DNA from: Psettodes erumei
Taxonomy: Eukaryota > Chordata > Actinopteri > Pleuronectiformes > Psettodidae
Direction of reading: 5' to 3'
Length of the DNA: 64,000 nt
Assembly: GCA_016785225.1 (NCBI GenBank)
Contig: JAFBJZ010000112.1
Coordinates: 1,612,001-1,676,000, forward strand
Numbering within the stretch: the stretch's first letter is position 1; every line of letters begins with the position of its first letter. Made by a program: the position numbers and the translations under genes. The notes beneath the pieces were generated by a model. That model did no database searches. It was not told the origin of the DNA and saw nothing but the letters and a program-made list of their open reading frames with translations. This document shows, piece after piece, positions 36,401-51,400 of this stretch.

Positions 36401-39400
36401 CCAAGGCCAACTCACAACACAAAGATGATGACTTTGAAAAGGGAAAGCTCTAACCCAGCCTGCTGATTTGACAGCGTTAAAAACATGCAACGTGCGTCGC
36501 CGTGCCTCCATTGTGCGGTTTCAAACTGCTCTCTTTCAAGCCATCATGTCAGTGTGTGGGAGGCAATTTAGATAGAGTAATGTGTGCTGTCTGAATATCC
36601 TTTGCAGTTATATTTCACCAGCAAATTTGACAGTGGCAGCGAAGAAAAGATTAGGCAGATTAGAGTGATATATCACATCCTGCTGCATATTCAGTCCCAG
36701 TTAGAGGGGTTTCTCCTACAGCAGCTATGGCAAAATCTCATTTGTTTCCTAAATGTTAATATAAGCCTACTCTGCTATTAATGCTGCTTTGTAAATTTAA
36801 AAGATGTGCTGTTATTGAGGTTGTGAGCAGCGGGTACCAAGCTCTGAACCAAAGGTTCCTGTTACTGTCAGGCTTATCTCCCAGCCTGTTTGGAACTTGG
36901 AAAATGAAATGGGAAGGAGGGTGACACTCACCTTTTCACCCTTAGATCCAGGGTCGCCCTTCAGTCCAGGGAGACCAGGCGGACCCTGCATGGCAAAAGC
37001 AGAAGTTAAAAATCTATTTTGCTGAGAGACAGCAGCCAGGATGGTGCTAGGAGGAAAGCAGCAAGACAGAGACACAACAAAGACAAACAAACATGAAAGG
37101 GAGCAACATGATGTTTCAAACTGAGACAGAACAAAAGACGAAGCAGAGAAATCCTCAATTATATAAAGAGACAAGCAGAGATGACCGTGCAGAACAGGTG
37201 ATAATCATACTGGGATTACATATATGACTTCTGGGTACACTTCAGCTACATACTAAAATATGCAACTCCAAAGACAAATTAGATATTTGATATTTGAAGG
37301 GTAACTTCCCCTCTGTATGTATGAAACTAGGTCTGGAATAAGTACAACCTGACTGAACTTTAAGAAGGAAGCAAGGGGAATCTTCTTTGCCAGAGGTAAA
37401 AATACAGATACATACTGAGAGAGCGAGAGAGATGATGCATACTAACCATGGGACCCGGTGGACCATCTTGTCCTGGGGAGCCTGGCAGTCCTTGTTCCCC
37501 CTGTAAAAAGACATTCATTTGTAGTGAGCATCATAGCCTGCTGTATTTTCTCCGACCCCCCATTGATTTTCTGTGCTCAGCATGATGATTAATAGCCCGA
37601 ACAGTGGGGAATAAGTGTGCCGGAATAAACAAGGAAAACTAAAGTATAAGCCAAATGGGAGCATTGATTATTCCTTCGAGTCTGTCATCATGCGGGACTT
37701 TTCCATGTCTGCACATTGTGGGTGTGTGTTGAATGCATATGTGGCATTTATTGGTGTAACTTACAACGGGGCCTGGAATTCCACGTAGACCCTCTGGACC
37801 TGGCTTTCCGGAAGGTCCCTGTGGCCCAACTGGTCCAGTTTTACCTGTTGGACCCTCTGCACCAGCCTCACCCTGTATGTGGATATGCAAGTGTTGTCAC
37901 CCAGGCCTAACAATCTGATGGCATTGACGATGATATTTTACACATCATGGCAAAGAAGTATTCAGTTTATCTGTCATAGACAGGACCTGACATGTCCAGT
38001 AATTACCTTATTAATGTCTTTGACCAGAACTTCAAATAGGTAATTATTTAAAAAATAGAAATAAATAAATCTAGGCACAAGTAAATGACAGTGGTATTCG
38101 ATCAAATAATAAGATCATTTGTAATGTATGGTCATGGCACAGAATAAAAAGTCAGCTCCAGCTTCTGAACTCAGCACATAAACAGCACTTGACATCTTGT
38201 CTCTTTAGAGCCTCTCAGCATCTCAGAGCATCTTTAATAGAATTCAGCTTCAGCAGCTGCTTTTAGCTGTAAATTATGCTGAGACAGTATGCAGTATGTA
38301 GATCGGGTAAACGAGGACAAGTAAACAAGAGTCGAGTTGTCAGACGAGGCAAAGGGCTCCCGTACCTCCACCCGAGGTTCACTTTGACAGATGGAGCCGA
38401 ATCCCACAGTGTGTTCATATGACGTACATGAGCAAATAAGTACGGGCCACTAGATCAAAGTATGCCAGTGCTGACCCGCTGTAATGTTGAGTGCATCAAT
38501 ATGCACGAAGATGGAAATAAAAGCTGTGAGGTGTTAACACACTGGAGGGAAACACTCAAGTGTTGACGACCAGTTTTCTTTCAGATTCTTTTAAATTGAA
38601 AAGACATAAGAAGAAGAAACTTGAATTATTGTGTAGAAAAACACATCTGGCATCAAACCTTTTTTATATTGGAATTTTTTACATCCATACTCAGTGGAAT
38701 GGCAAAAAAGAGAGGTAACTTTATGTAGTAAATATTTACATAGAGCATTCACCAGCTGATGCTTATTGAGTTGGCCTATGCACAAAGCAAAGGAGTAAAT
38801 GTAGGGATTTCTTATCTGAAGAAACCTGCTACAATGGAATTGCAGCAAATTACTTTACTACTCTGTTCCTGTGCTTTACAGTGGTGGGAACCAATCAAGT
38901 GGGGGAACAGTGTAGGCAAAGTGTGTGGGGGGATCACTGAGATAACTCTACTGTGCTAAGGATGAATTGATTTTACCTTAGCCCCCTTCTCTCCTTGCCT
39001 GCCCTCTGCACCTGCAGCCCCCGGAGGTCCCTGAGGAGGAAGAGAAGGAAGGACAGTGCTTCAGCATTTCAGCAGAACATCAACACACACAAGACACTTA
39101 AACAAGCACATGTTTACACAGTTGGAAAGCATTTTCATCAGGACATACACTAAATAAGCAGAAATCACTCAGTTGTGCATCTGTATATATGTTGGCTCAT
39201 GTACAGAGTATCATTGATGCTGTATAAATGCTTTGGTCATCTCCACTGCATCTTTACATTCATTAGTTCTCATTCTGAACAACTGTCCTGCCTGATTAAT
39301 ACTTGGTGGGACCTGTCTCTGAGAGCGGAAGACAATCCATTGTCCTTGAACGTGCACTACTTCAGTCATGTCCACATCCATTTGAATAACATGGACATGT

Positions 39401-42400
39401 CTTTGTCTGCCCGTGAAAACATGTAATTATGCAGCCATCTAAGAACATGCGTGCACACACACACACGGCCCTTATCAGCATCGACAGGTCATCCTTTCTT
39501 TCTGGTTGGGATCTTTCAGCTGATTTCTTTGAACTTCACCTCTGCTTGTCCCTCTTCAGAGCCACTCTCAGTCCAAACTCGACTCTGTGTCATTGAGAGC
39601 CCATTATGTGAGCTTGCTTCCTGCCTTGGAGCTTTCATCTTCTCCTGATCTGTACCTCGTGCTCATGGTGGAGAAGCAGGTGCTTGATCAGCACGAAGAG
39701 ACACTTCGGTTGTAGCACAATGTACAGTAGCTTGAGTGAATGTGGGAGATATTTGGTCTCGTCAAAGTTGCCACATTGCCGTTTTGTTGGCTCTGCAGCA
39801 TCTGGTGTATGAGACAGTTTTTTACTGCTCTTAACAGCATTAAATTGCTCCCAGTTACTGAGAAAAGATTAAAGGGTAAAAATAAGGGAGTGACCTGAAC
39901 CCAAATGAAAAAAAAACAATGAAATCTGGATGAGCTTAATAACTTATTCCATATTTCTTTTCTCAAGGAGCAAAGCTGAATACATTTCCAGTATTAAGGC
40001 ATTATCAAATCAGATAAAACTAAATTTGCTGTCACACTAAATTGACCTGATCAGAATTAGGGGCTGAGTCTGGAGAGAGATTTAAAGACAACAGCAAAAA
40101 GCTGAGAGGACACAAATAAGAGCCAACAGATCCCAAACAATCCCAGCTGTGGAATTATGTATTCAGAGGAGCAACCTGTGGCAGATCATCTCAGGTCCCA
40201 TTTTTTTCTACATTAGTTAAGAACCATGTGTAATAAAATAGCCCCTTTTCCATACCATAATCCCCAGGCCATTTTTGTGCAGCATATGCTGATTCCGTGC
40301 TAAATACCCAGAATGCAAATTTCACTGGCCGCATTATGAAAGCAATCAAACCCGGTTTAAAAATGCATGACATGTTTTCTTCCCAGTGGAACGGGCCTCA
40401 GAGTCTGCTTTGAAACGCAGCCAGTCACCACATATTGTGACTTTTCTTTTAGATGCAGGAGAATGGTTGCTCATCTTCATGTGTACGCTGAGCTTCACAT
40501 CCTTTTGGAGATATGTTAATGTTCCATCTCAGATGTGTGCTCAAAGAGCACACTGGCTTTGATAGTTCTCACAAATATCTCAACCTCCTGAAGTGCATAA
40601 CAAAGATCTCCTCACTGGGCAGAGACAGAGTGGTTGCAAAAGCACCTCAGCTTTTAAAATCTTTAGATTGAATATTAATTTGTAACCTCAATAAGTTTCA
40701 GCACCCCAAGCGATGGCCGACCAAATCTCAGTTGTGATAATCATATTGCTCCTGAAGCTGGCCCCAACTTTGTCCATGTTTGGCTCCAGCTGTCAGTCAA
40801 GCAGCCATGGATCAGTAACATGTATAGACTTTTTACATCTCTCTTAACTTTCCTCCCTCTGCAACGAAGACCTGAATGCTCCCTGTTTCCAGCTAGTTTT
40901 TCGTGAATATTTACAATTTCTTGCTGAGAAAAAAAATGATTTGTGATTTTCCCATCACAATGTTCATCTCTCAACAGGCTTTGAAATGGATTTTCTTTGC
41001 AGACAGCACAATGGCATGACCCCTAAAATCTCCCACTTTGTTTTCCTACTCTGCTGTTAATGAAAATGAATCTGTCCTGCTTGGGGAATGGCGTTGTTGC
41101 AAGGCAATGCGGGATACTGGTCCATCAGCTAAGGAATGCAAACAGATACAGACTCCCTTCATCTATTTGAAAACACGGCGAAGACATTTCACATGGACTT
41201 GTGGAATCAAAGTTTTAACAGTGACTAAAGCTTAGGTCAGTTTTCATAGCAAAACAACTTAAACAATCTGAAAAGCCAGCAACAGACTCCATCAGACTTG
41301 TGGATCCTGGATTGTAGCCAGAAGCACAGTGCTGCACACACAGTGTCGAGAAATGAGTTTGAGTAGGAACAGACTTACTCTCTTGCCAGGTGGTCCAGGT
41401 GGACCAGCTTCTCCTGATGGACCTGGAGGTCCCTGAAAAAAAGCAAAGAAAAAAGAAAAGCGGTTAAAACAATAAGACGGTTTCTATAACCGAGTTGGTG
41501 CAGATAAGAATTTTGATGAGAGGGCAGCTTACTTCACCACACCTGACCATAACATCTGCCAAAAGGACACTTACACACAGAGCATATTGACATTTGGAGA
41601 ATATTCAACCCCGGGATGGTCCAGAGGAAGTAAGCCAAAACCTAGATCTGGATGAGGCACTGCACTGCCACAAATGAGCTGTGTGCACCCTCAGACACTT
41701 TCATCCAATTATCTCTGAGGTAATTGCAAACAATCAAAGTAATTTTTTTTGCATTTGCATTGGTAAATGTTCATAATACTTAAAAGGGAAGGCAGAGTTT
41801 TGCTTTTGAAAGCTGGTTTGTAGGTTGAATACACAATCTATATGTTTTTTCTGTCAAAGAACAGGGAAGCCATTTAGCAAAACTGATCACAGTTTAGCAT
41901 TTCAGAAAAACAAAAACATCATTCATGGAACAAACTAGAGGTTTTCTATGTTTTCCCTTGCAATGATGAGGCTCATTCGCATTTATAAATGTTAATAACA
42001 GTTGTGATTCGTTGTACTTTACACAGGGCCAGCACATTTCTGTTTGGTTATTATTTCTAATCATACTTAATTAATCTGCAAAGCAGATACTAAGTTCATT
42101 TACCCTATGCCAAAGAGTATGATGTAAATATAAATTAAAATGCCGCAGTGTAAATTATTTACTCACTGAATATAATTACAGCTCTAACTGTGGGCAGCAC
42201 TGTGGTGGATGGCTACATTATACAATAAAGATAAACAAGAGATATTTATACTCATTCATACACAGACAAAGAAGCTAATTCTTAACATAATTAGATTATA
42301 TAACGTGCTTGTAAAGCATTCCTCTAGTGAACCACAGGCAGCCCATGCTATATACTTGTGCAGGCATTTGTTCAGTCCAACTTACCGGCAGACCGGCCTC

Positions 42401-45400
42401 ACCATCCTCTCCCTTCTCTCCTGATTCACCATCAGTGCCCTGTAGAAGAGGAATGTCCAGGTTAGATTCTGTCTGACACTGGAAATGTGAGTCACTATAC
42501 AAAAACCAACATGATTTACTGTAAATGGGTCTCTATGGGATTAAATATTGGTTAAAGATTTCATACTTACAGCAACACCTGGCTCTCCAGGAGGACCAGG
42601 GTCTCCAGGGAATCCAACAGGACCCTTTGGGAGAAAGAAATGAAATGCATCCCTTTCAATAGATGGAAACATGAGGTTCTGCTGCTGCTGCTGTGACACA
42701 ATCTCCCTGCGTGCATGCATTAAGGGCATGCTTAGTCATTTAGACAGTGATTTAATCCTAGTATACCTGCTTACAACCACTGAAGGCAATTTGATGGACC
42801 TAACGATGATGCTGCAAATCTATGCGAAAAGGCCTCGCTGCATTCCATTACCATGTGGCAATAAAATATAATCTCCTGCAATAAAAAGGCTTTTTAGCTC
42901 TTGAATATGTTCTAGGATGAAAGTGCTGGCCTCAAGGGCATTGGGGACCTTTCCTTTAAAGCTGTACGTGCGAGCATTAGTGCCGGAAAAAAACTCCTTT
43001 CAAGATTTTGAGAGCATTTGGCAGACTTACAGGGTTGCCCTTTGGACCGTCATCTCCAGGGGGTCCTTTGGCACCAGCAGGTCCAGCAGCTCCAGGGGGG
43101 CCAGCCTCTCCTTTCTCCCCTCTCTCACCTTTGGGTCCCTGTAGTGGTGAGGGAAAATTCATAACACCAGCACCACAGGGGGCAGCTTTTTTTAAGTGCG
43201 TCACACTGAAGTGAACAAGGGGATAAAACAGACACGTGGTCGGAGGCTGCTGAGAGAAACTCTTTCCAAAGCTGAGCTCGAGGGAGCATAACAAAAGACA
43301 ACAACTCTTAAACATGATGCTACTGTGCCTCTCCAGAACTGATACAGACAGCTCTATCTCAAAGGTGCACTGTGTGAATCAACACATTTACCACTAATAG
43401 TACCAAACTCCCTAATGACAATAAATGCATTGGATATAATTTACATGACCTCCTTCAATCCCCTCCTTTTAGCTCTGTTTATGTTGACATCATGGTGGAC
43501 TATTCCTTATTTGTTGAATAACGCACTGCAGCAACCTTTTTCTGAATTGTGATTTGTGAAATCTGATGATGATTTGAATATGAATATGTGCTGTGTGTTT
43601 CTGTTGGCTGCACTGCATTTGCGCATTCAGCTTTTTCTGCTGAAGCCACAAAAAAAATCTACCTGCAACAAATTCCAATCAAATCAATCCAAAATATATT
43701 ATGAATATACTAAACTATACTGTTTTATTTTGATGTATTCTAGTTTATCCAATGCCTTCAGTACTAAATGTAGTATTGAATGGTATTGGATTGGGACTGT
43801 GCCTATGATGGGGACCAAAGTTGCACACTAGTTTTGGAAATATCAGTGACACACGCAGATGGAGAACAGGCGGTGGGCATTGTTAATACTTGTAATCACA
43901 CTCCTCTGCCACTCCCCTAGAAAAAGGCCATCTCTCATTCTACTGCTGTACATCCATAATGACAAATGAGTCAGTGCTGCTAATAAAGCCATCAATGATA
44001 GGTTTTTGGTAAACATTACAAAAAACAAATCGAATTGTCATGAAGTTCTGTCTGTAAATAAAAAATAGAAGCATGTGGACATATTAACCTTGTCAGTCTT
44101 TTAAAATGAACTTTGATGTACATCTATAGAAGAACTTAACCGTATAGAGGAAAACCTTACTACTGCCCCATGAGAGCCATCAAAACAGGGCTAATCACAG
44201 CTAAAAGCTAAACTCAGCAAAGTGGGTGTCTGATGTTTTGACTTGCTTCATGGTGCCTGCAATCATTGTTCTTTAGGACAGAAGCATCAGGCATATCCTC
44301 TGCTAATTACATCTTAAGAGTCTGGGACCAGACTCAATTTGGCAGACCATGTAGACATGAGGTGCAAAAGCAGAAGAGCCCCACTGAGACAAACTACCAG
44401 CCTCACCACGAGCAGCAATTACTTTCACTGTGATGAATATACAGTGTCACTCATAAGAAAAAATAACCTTGGCATTAAATTGGATTTTGATCTATATTTG
44501 AATAAAGCTATTGATTAAGCAGCTGTTTTCCTGGGGATAATCTGTAAACATGTGCTGCTGATTGTACTGATTGTATGTTAATGAAAAAGTAATAAAATAT
44601 ATTTTAAAAATTGCAAAAAATTTAAAATAACAATAACCAATCAAATTTCACATGACTAAGGAATTCTCAGTGATGAACTGGGTGTTGAAAAGTAAGATGC
44701 ACTGCAAATGATTGCATACAAAAACACACACAACACATTCCTACCTATTAAACTTGACACATTAGAAGAAAAAAAACAGTTTACTCACCCCAGTGCCAGG
44801 CTCTCCAGGTGATCCCGGGTTTCCAGCCTCTCCTTGCTCACCCTGTGGTCAGACAAATGTCAGAACACTGTCACACACAGTTTCTAAAGAAACGGCTAGC
44901 CAACAAAGTAGTTCTTCCATACTAATACTTGATGTTATTGATATCAACAGAAGCCAGAAATAACCAAGTCTATAACTGTAGTTGATTACAAAGGTATTAA
45001 AAGTTACTGTGTAACAAGTGCTCTGTTAAAGTGTATGTGGCCCTTCATGTTTCATATTCTAGTCACTTTAACGGCCATTGTAGAGCAGTATTTATAGTGC
45101 AACCTTGTGCCAAATGGCAGTAAATGGACCAATCTTGCTGAAGTGTTGTAAAATAGACATTAATAGTGTCAATGCACTAACAGGCAAAAAAGCCTGTTCA
45201 TGTAAAATGAATAGACTGCAGGGGGTTGCAAAGTGAAAGGGAGGGAGGGGCTGGCCAGCAGGATTTCAGTCCCAGTGCCCAGCATCACCCTGGGCAGGCA
45301 AAACACCCTGGGGTGCAATTTTGTGCAGCGATGCTCACCTTCTCACCCACAGATCCCATGGGGCCCACACCACCTGGAGGACCTTGTGGACCCTGCAGCA

Positions 45401-48400
45401 GGACAAGGAAAGAGTCATCATCTGTTATGCTGGCAGAGGATGCATGATGGAATCCAGGCAAGGTAAACCATTCAAGATGCAATCATCTTTCAGGAGAGGA
45501 GATCTTTTTTAATACGTGTAAAATCATTATTAACAATTAGCCATACATACATCGGCTCCACTAGGACCCTGAGGACCTCTGGGACCAGGGGGACCTGGAG
45601 GGCCCTGGAGAAAAGAGAGTTTTGTTAAAGCGTATATTTCACATTTACAAGAGGACTCGCAAGAAGCAGATTTGTCTCTTACCATGGGGCCGACATCACC
45701 GTTCTCTCCCTTCTCACCAGGAGGTCCAGGAAGCCCCTGAGGACAAGTAACACGAACAAAACACTTATCTCACCACAAAGGAAAATAATCCTGGTACAAG
45801 CAACAGCGTGCTGGCGCATGAATACGCAGTGGTGTTCTTAATGATTCTAATTTGTTTGTGCTGCTCACTGCATTCACAACAGCTGTTCCTGCTTGAGGTC
45901 TCAATTGAGATTTGATGTGACTGCCAGAATACACTGTAGTGATGCGCTGAAATATTAAGTATAGTGTATCTGTGGGCCAGAACATGCATAAATTAACCAG
46001 TCAATGTTTTTACTGCACTTTGGTCAAATATTCAGCACACATATGCTGAGTAAGGCTACCAGGATTTCAGTCCTTTAAGCAAATATGTTAAATATCATAA
46101 AGAACAGCATCAAAGTGTTTGATTTAGCTACACTCTGCAACAGGTGCTTCAAGTCTCTATCAGTTATGTCCACACTCGAGTGGGAGCACAGCTTTGGGTT
46201 TAATCATCTGTATAAATACTTAGTTGAAGGTGAAATTAATTTATTCTACAATTCTGTACACGGTTCTGCACACATGCAAGACATCACTCCTCTGTTTGCT
46301 TTCCTTCTTCCAGGAGCTGACCTTTTTCATCTTCACTCACAGCTGCAGATGTTCTATAGATGCTGCTCAATGATGCATGTCAAATGAGCAGCATGGTCAG
46401 GACCTCATGCATGCGTTTGATCCCTGACATTTCTACCAGTAATTGCAATGATTACATTGCCATAGCCTGCTTTGCCCTCTGTGTGTGTATGTGTATCTCT
46501 GTTCTGGATTCAGAGGCAGTTTGTCATCAGCATGAGGCATAAGGATGTGAGGAAGGAGATCCTAATCAATTCATTCCTCTCCACGTGCTGACGCTGATGT
46601 GAAATAGTCACAACGTCAGCGGAAAAAGAAAAAGCCTTCTTTGCTGACTGTGTCTGCTGTTTGTATGGTTTGCCCTACATATAAGGGTGTGTGTGTTCGC
46701 ACCCCTGTTAGCATTTTCCATGTGCGTAGCTTCACCCTCCTGTGCTAAGAAATCTCAATCTGTGTAAAGGTTGCCTCGAGTCTGAGATCGTTAGCAGTGC
46801 TACTAATTATTCGGTGCGTTAAATGTGCTTGATAAGGAACTGATGATTGGAGCAGGTCAGTCCATGCAATTAATGGAACTGTGATGGGTAGTGAATTACT
46901 TCCAAATAAAAATCCGGTGAACACAATCCTGCAGAGATAGGTTTGTTGTGTGAAATGATAAGCAATGGACCATGTAATTTCATCAAGATAATGACCTCAC
47001 TCCCAAAAGTAAACTCTTAACTTGTTTCGCTTAAGAAGTTGATTACTAATAAAACTGATTTCTATCAAACAGGCTAGTACTGAGGGGAAGCTCGTCTTGT
47101 TACACTGCCATAAAACATTAGTAAGCACAGTTGATGTTAAAAGATGTTTTTGGATGAGTCAACGTTAGACCTAATCAATGAATAACAACCTGATAATATG
47201 CTCTACATGAAAAAGCCGAATGCAGTAGTAATGATGAAGCCTTTTTTCTTAAGCTTCAGACACAGTGTATGTGTCTGTGCGAGTGGTGTAGACATGCTGA
47301 TGAGAAAGGACCTGAGCACGGGTGGTGATGCAGGAGAGATATTGGCTAAGTGCGGCGGTGAGAGGTGTAATCACTGCAGGTCAAAGCTACATCCCCATAC
47401 AATACACACCATGGAGCTGATGAAAGCAGTGTGATTCTGTGTGTCTGACTCGGTTTGCACCAAGCATGATGTGGAATCAAGGTATCATTGTATCTGAATA
47501 GGCCTGAGGATACAAAAATCAAAGGATGAATACCTAACTTTTTTGCATTTGTTTTATTACAGTATCCTGCATTAAACTCATTCCATCTTTGAATATTCTA
47601 AAGCAGGTCTACTTTCCCTAGCAACGGATGATTGTCAAATAATATTGTAGGACTGCATTTAGCATTTGAATGGCCCTAAAACTCATTCTGTCTGATTGGT
47701 GCTGCTGACTGGTGTGCCGTGTGCTGTCTATAGCACAAACCTGAAGCATGGTAACAGGACATGCATCACAATATAAAGCATGTAAAATGAAGTGATGCCC
47801 TGGATTCAGGATTCTAAGTGCGCTTTTCCTCATCTGAAGAGCAGCTCCATGTGGCTCAACAGGACATGTCTTTATTACTATTATTATTACTGGGCCACAG
47901 TTGTGGCTCCATAGAGAGAACTTTAATATGTATGAGAATTTTTATATGTCAGAGATAAGTGCTATATTCCATGTGACTGCTGCACATCCACATATGAAGA
48001 CATGCCTATACCTGACAAGCAATCCAGCTACAGTCTGAGAAACAATCCTGCAGCTTTGGCTCTCTTGAGAAAACCAGCCAGAAAATATGACAGTGGCGCA
48101 TTTGGTCAAAGTGCTCATTTTAAACGGAAAATATCTGTAGTGATCTTTCTGATGCAAATACAGATGGCCTGGTGAACTAGACAGGAAAATGATCTGTCAT
48201 GATCTAATATTATTGCCTCATTTTTGTCTTGTTTCACATATTGACATTCATACTAGCTGAGCCTGAAACTACAGTAAATGTGTCCATTGGTCTTTGAGGG
48301 GGCATTACGTCAACTGAAGTGTATATGTCCATTTTTCTCACAGTACATACTCTATGTCTTTACACAATATGCCTTATATATGTTGATCTTAAAAAACTGA

Positions 48401-51400
48401 TTGCTATAGTGCATTCATTAGATACATCTTATCACTAACAAAAACACACATAACTATGTAGCACTACTGTAAAAGGAAGCCAATGGGGGTTTGCTGTATG
48501 TATATACATATATATGTTAATGTATATCAATAGATTTACTGTTGCACTGTTGGTATACATCTTTACAGGCATGAAAAGTACCAACCTGCAGACCAATGGG
48601 ACCAGGGGGCCCAGGGAAACCTCTGGGACCTTCATCTCCCTTCTGTCCAAACATACCCTGCTGACCTCTGGGACCAGGCTCTCCATCAGCTCCCTGAGAA
48701 ACAGCACACATGCATGGATGTTTGTTAGTATTAACCCTTAAGGCACTGTAGAAAAATGTCATTGTGTTCACTAAAATGTTCATATATAAAGAATATATAG
48801 TTTGCAGGTCAGCTACTTATTGTCAAATCAGTCTTTCTGTCTGGATTGTCTTGATGTAGACATCACAAATTGACAGTCCATTACGGCAGCTTCATCAATG
48901 CAAGAAAAGACAGTTGTACAGTACTTACAGCAGGACCTGGGGCACCTATGGGACCCTGGAGACCAGCTGGGCCAGGAGGACCCTGAGCACATACAAGAAA
49001 ATTCTCAGTGGACAGACAAAAGGAAGAACACTTGTGTATTGCAAAAGAGTGTTGGAGAGTAAATGTGTAAGATTGCCAACTCCTTAATGACTGCAAGTAC
49101 AGGATGTAAATGTGTACAACAAATGGACTTCATTCCAATAACACACCTGTTCTCCCTTGTCAGCTTTGCTTCCTTTCTGTCCTGGCTCTCCAACCTCTCC
49201 CTGGGAAAGAGAAACACAAACCCACACACAGTAAACTATCTCCGCTTTGCATCTTTTCTAAATTTCAATTTTCAATGTGAATCTGAAAAAAAATAATTGA
49301 AACCCCCCATATTAACACATACAACCATCATCTGTGCAGATACAGAGATGTGAGTGTTTTATTGTCTAGTTAATTTCACAGCAAACCTCTGCAGTGACAT
49401 ATGTTTGGCAGCTCAATAGAATGTCTGACAGTAACCTTAAGGGACATAATGACTGTAGGAGATGAAACGAGCGACAGTATTTCACTTTTACATCTCCTCT
49501 AATTGCATTTGCTGGCACAGTTTGTTATGAAGATGGAAAGGCAACAGTCGGGAACAGAGAGAGATGTATTTCCACACAGATGGTTTGAGTGAGAACAGGG
49601 GGTGAAGACTGACTGGTTCAGTGCTAATATGAAGTAGTTGTATAACTAGGCCAACAGGATGGAATGGGTGGCTGTGAGTGCAGTTGACCGACCTTGTCGC
49701 CGTCCTCTCCGGGTGGACCCTGGGGTCCGGCAGGCCCAGGCAGACCAACAGGACCCTGGACACCGTCACGACCAGCTGGACCTTGGGGGCCTTTCTCACC
49801 CTTGAGGAACAGTGATGTTTGTTGAAGTTCTATTTTGGTGAGGTGAAGTTAGGTCAAAGGAAGGAGAAGCAAAACCAATACTTACAGGTGCTCCTTTCTC
49901 TCCGGCAGGACCTGGGGGACCTTGAGGGCCTGGTCTACCAGACAGGCCAATTGGACCAGCTGGACCTGCAGGACCTCTCTCACCTGGAGAACCCTGTGTG
50001 AGGGAGATGATGAGGAATAACAACAGTCAATAACAGGCAGGAGGCAGGTTTTGTTTATTGTGGAGATTACACATATTTCTTAGTGTTGGTGGCTGCAAAA
50101 GTGAACATCAATGCTGGGCACACACACGTCGTATGAGACATATATAAAAACACCTGGCTGACTGTGGAGTTCTTCAACAAAACAAGTTTATTTATTTCTT
50201 TTTAAATGTCAAATATGCTCACAGCTAAGTATTGCAGTGACTTTAAACTGCACCAGAAAGCAAGAATCATATGATGTGTAATACAGACTTAAAGAATAAG
50301 GTGGAAATATAACATGTCTGGGCTTTTAAGGGTTAATATAACACCTGTATGCTCAACAACTACCACTGAGCCATCTACAGAGCAAGACCCAGCTGAGTTC
50401 TGCCACTAATGGATCAACACTCATACATAGACGAACCAGTCATGGAGGAATAATTACAAAACAGCTGGAGCACACAGACAGTAACAGGTGGCATTTAAGT
50501 TCTAATAAAGCAGTGCTGCTCCTTGAAAGCAGCCCGCATTATCTGCTGTCAGGGAGCTGACGTCTTGGCGTCTTTCTCTGCTCTGAGCAGCTCACTCCCG
50601 CTGCTGAAAACACGGTACTGAATGAAAGAGGCTGCTGCCACGCATCAGAGCTGAGATACAGCAACACAGCATTCACCTAAATCCATAAAACATGACGGTG
50701 AATGACACTCGGCATTTTTCATCTCCGCTCCACTCAGTCAGCTCTGTTTACCTGCGTGCACACTACCTTTATGTTCCCAGGAAGACATGCCCTTACCAAA
50801 AAAAACTGGCAGTGCAGAACCAAAATACAGATATAGACAATTTTATTTTAAAATTTATTTTGTTTTGTATGTTACAACTTTCTGATGTAAAGGCTGTGAT
50901 ATATCCTCTGTCCTTTAAAAGACATGAATCACAAAGCTGCCATGATAGTGGAGTGTGAGTTTCAACATCCCTTAATTAATGTTGGAGACTTTTTCCAATT
51001 TTCCAATAAAATTCTTGGGGAGCACAATGTGAAATGAAATTCAAAAGATATTTGATACTTGAACTGTATTTTTGTTGTTGTTGATGTTCAGTGTACTATA
51101 AACATGTCTGGTGTCACAACTTGCCCAAGAGCTATTGAGTCCTCTTGGTGTTTTTCATGTTTTATTTTGTAGTTATTTCCTAGTGCGTCTCCAGTTGTGG
51201 TTTACTTCCTGTCCTTGTTCATTTGCCTCCTGTGTGATCGTCTGCTCTGCCCTGATGTGTCCACCTGTACCCTACTATCCCTCCCTGCTTTGTGTATTTA
51301 ATTCACATTAGTCGATCGCTTCCTGTGCATAATCCCACGGTTCCTGAGATTCTCACCAGTATGTTTGGAATTTCTGCATTGGAGTTTTGGTTTTGTTCTT

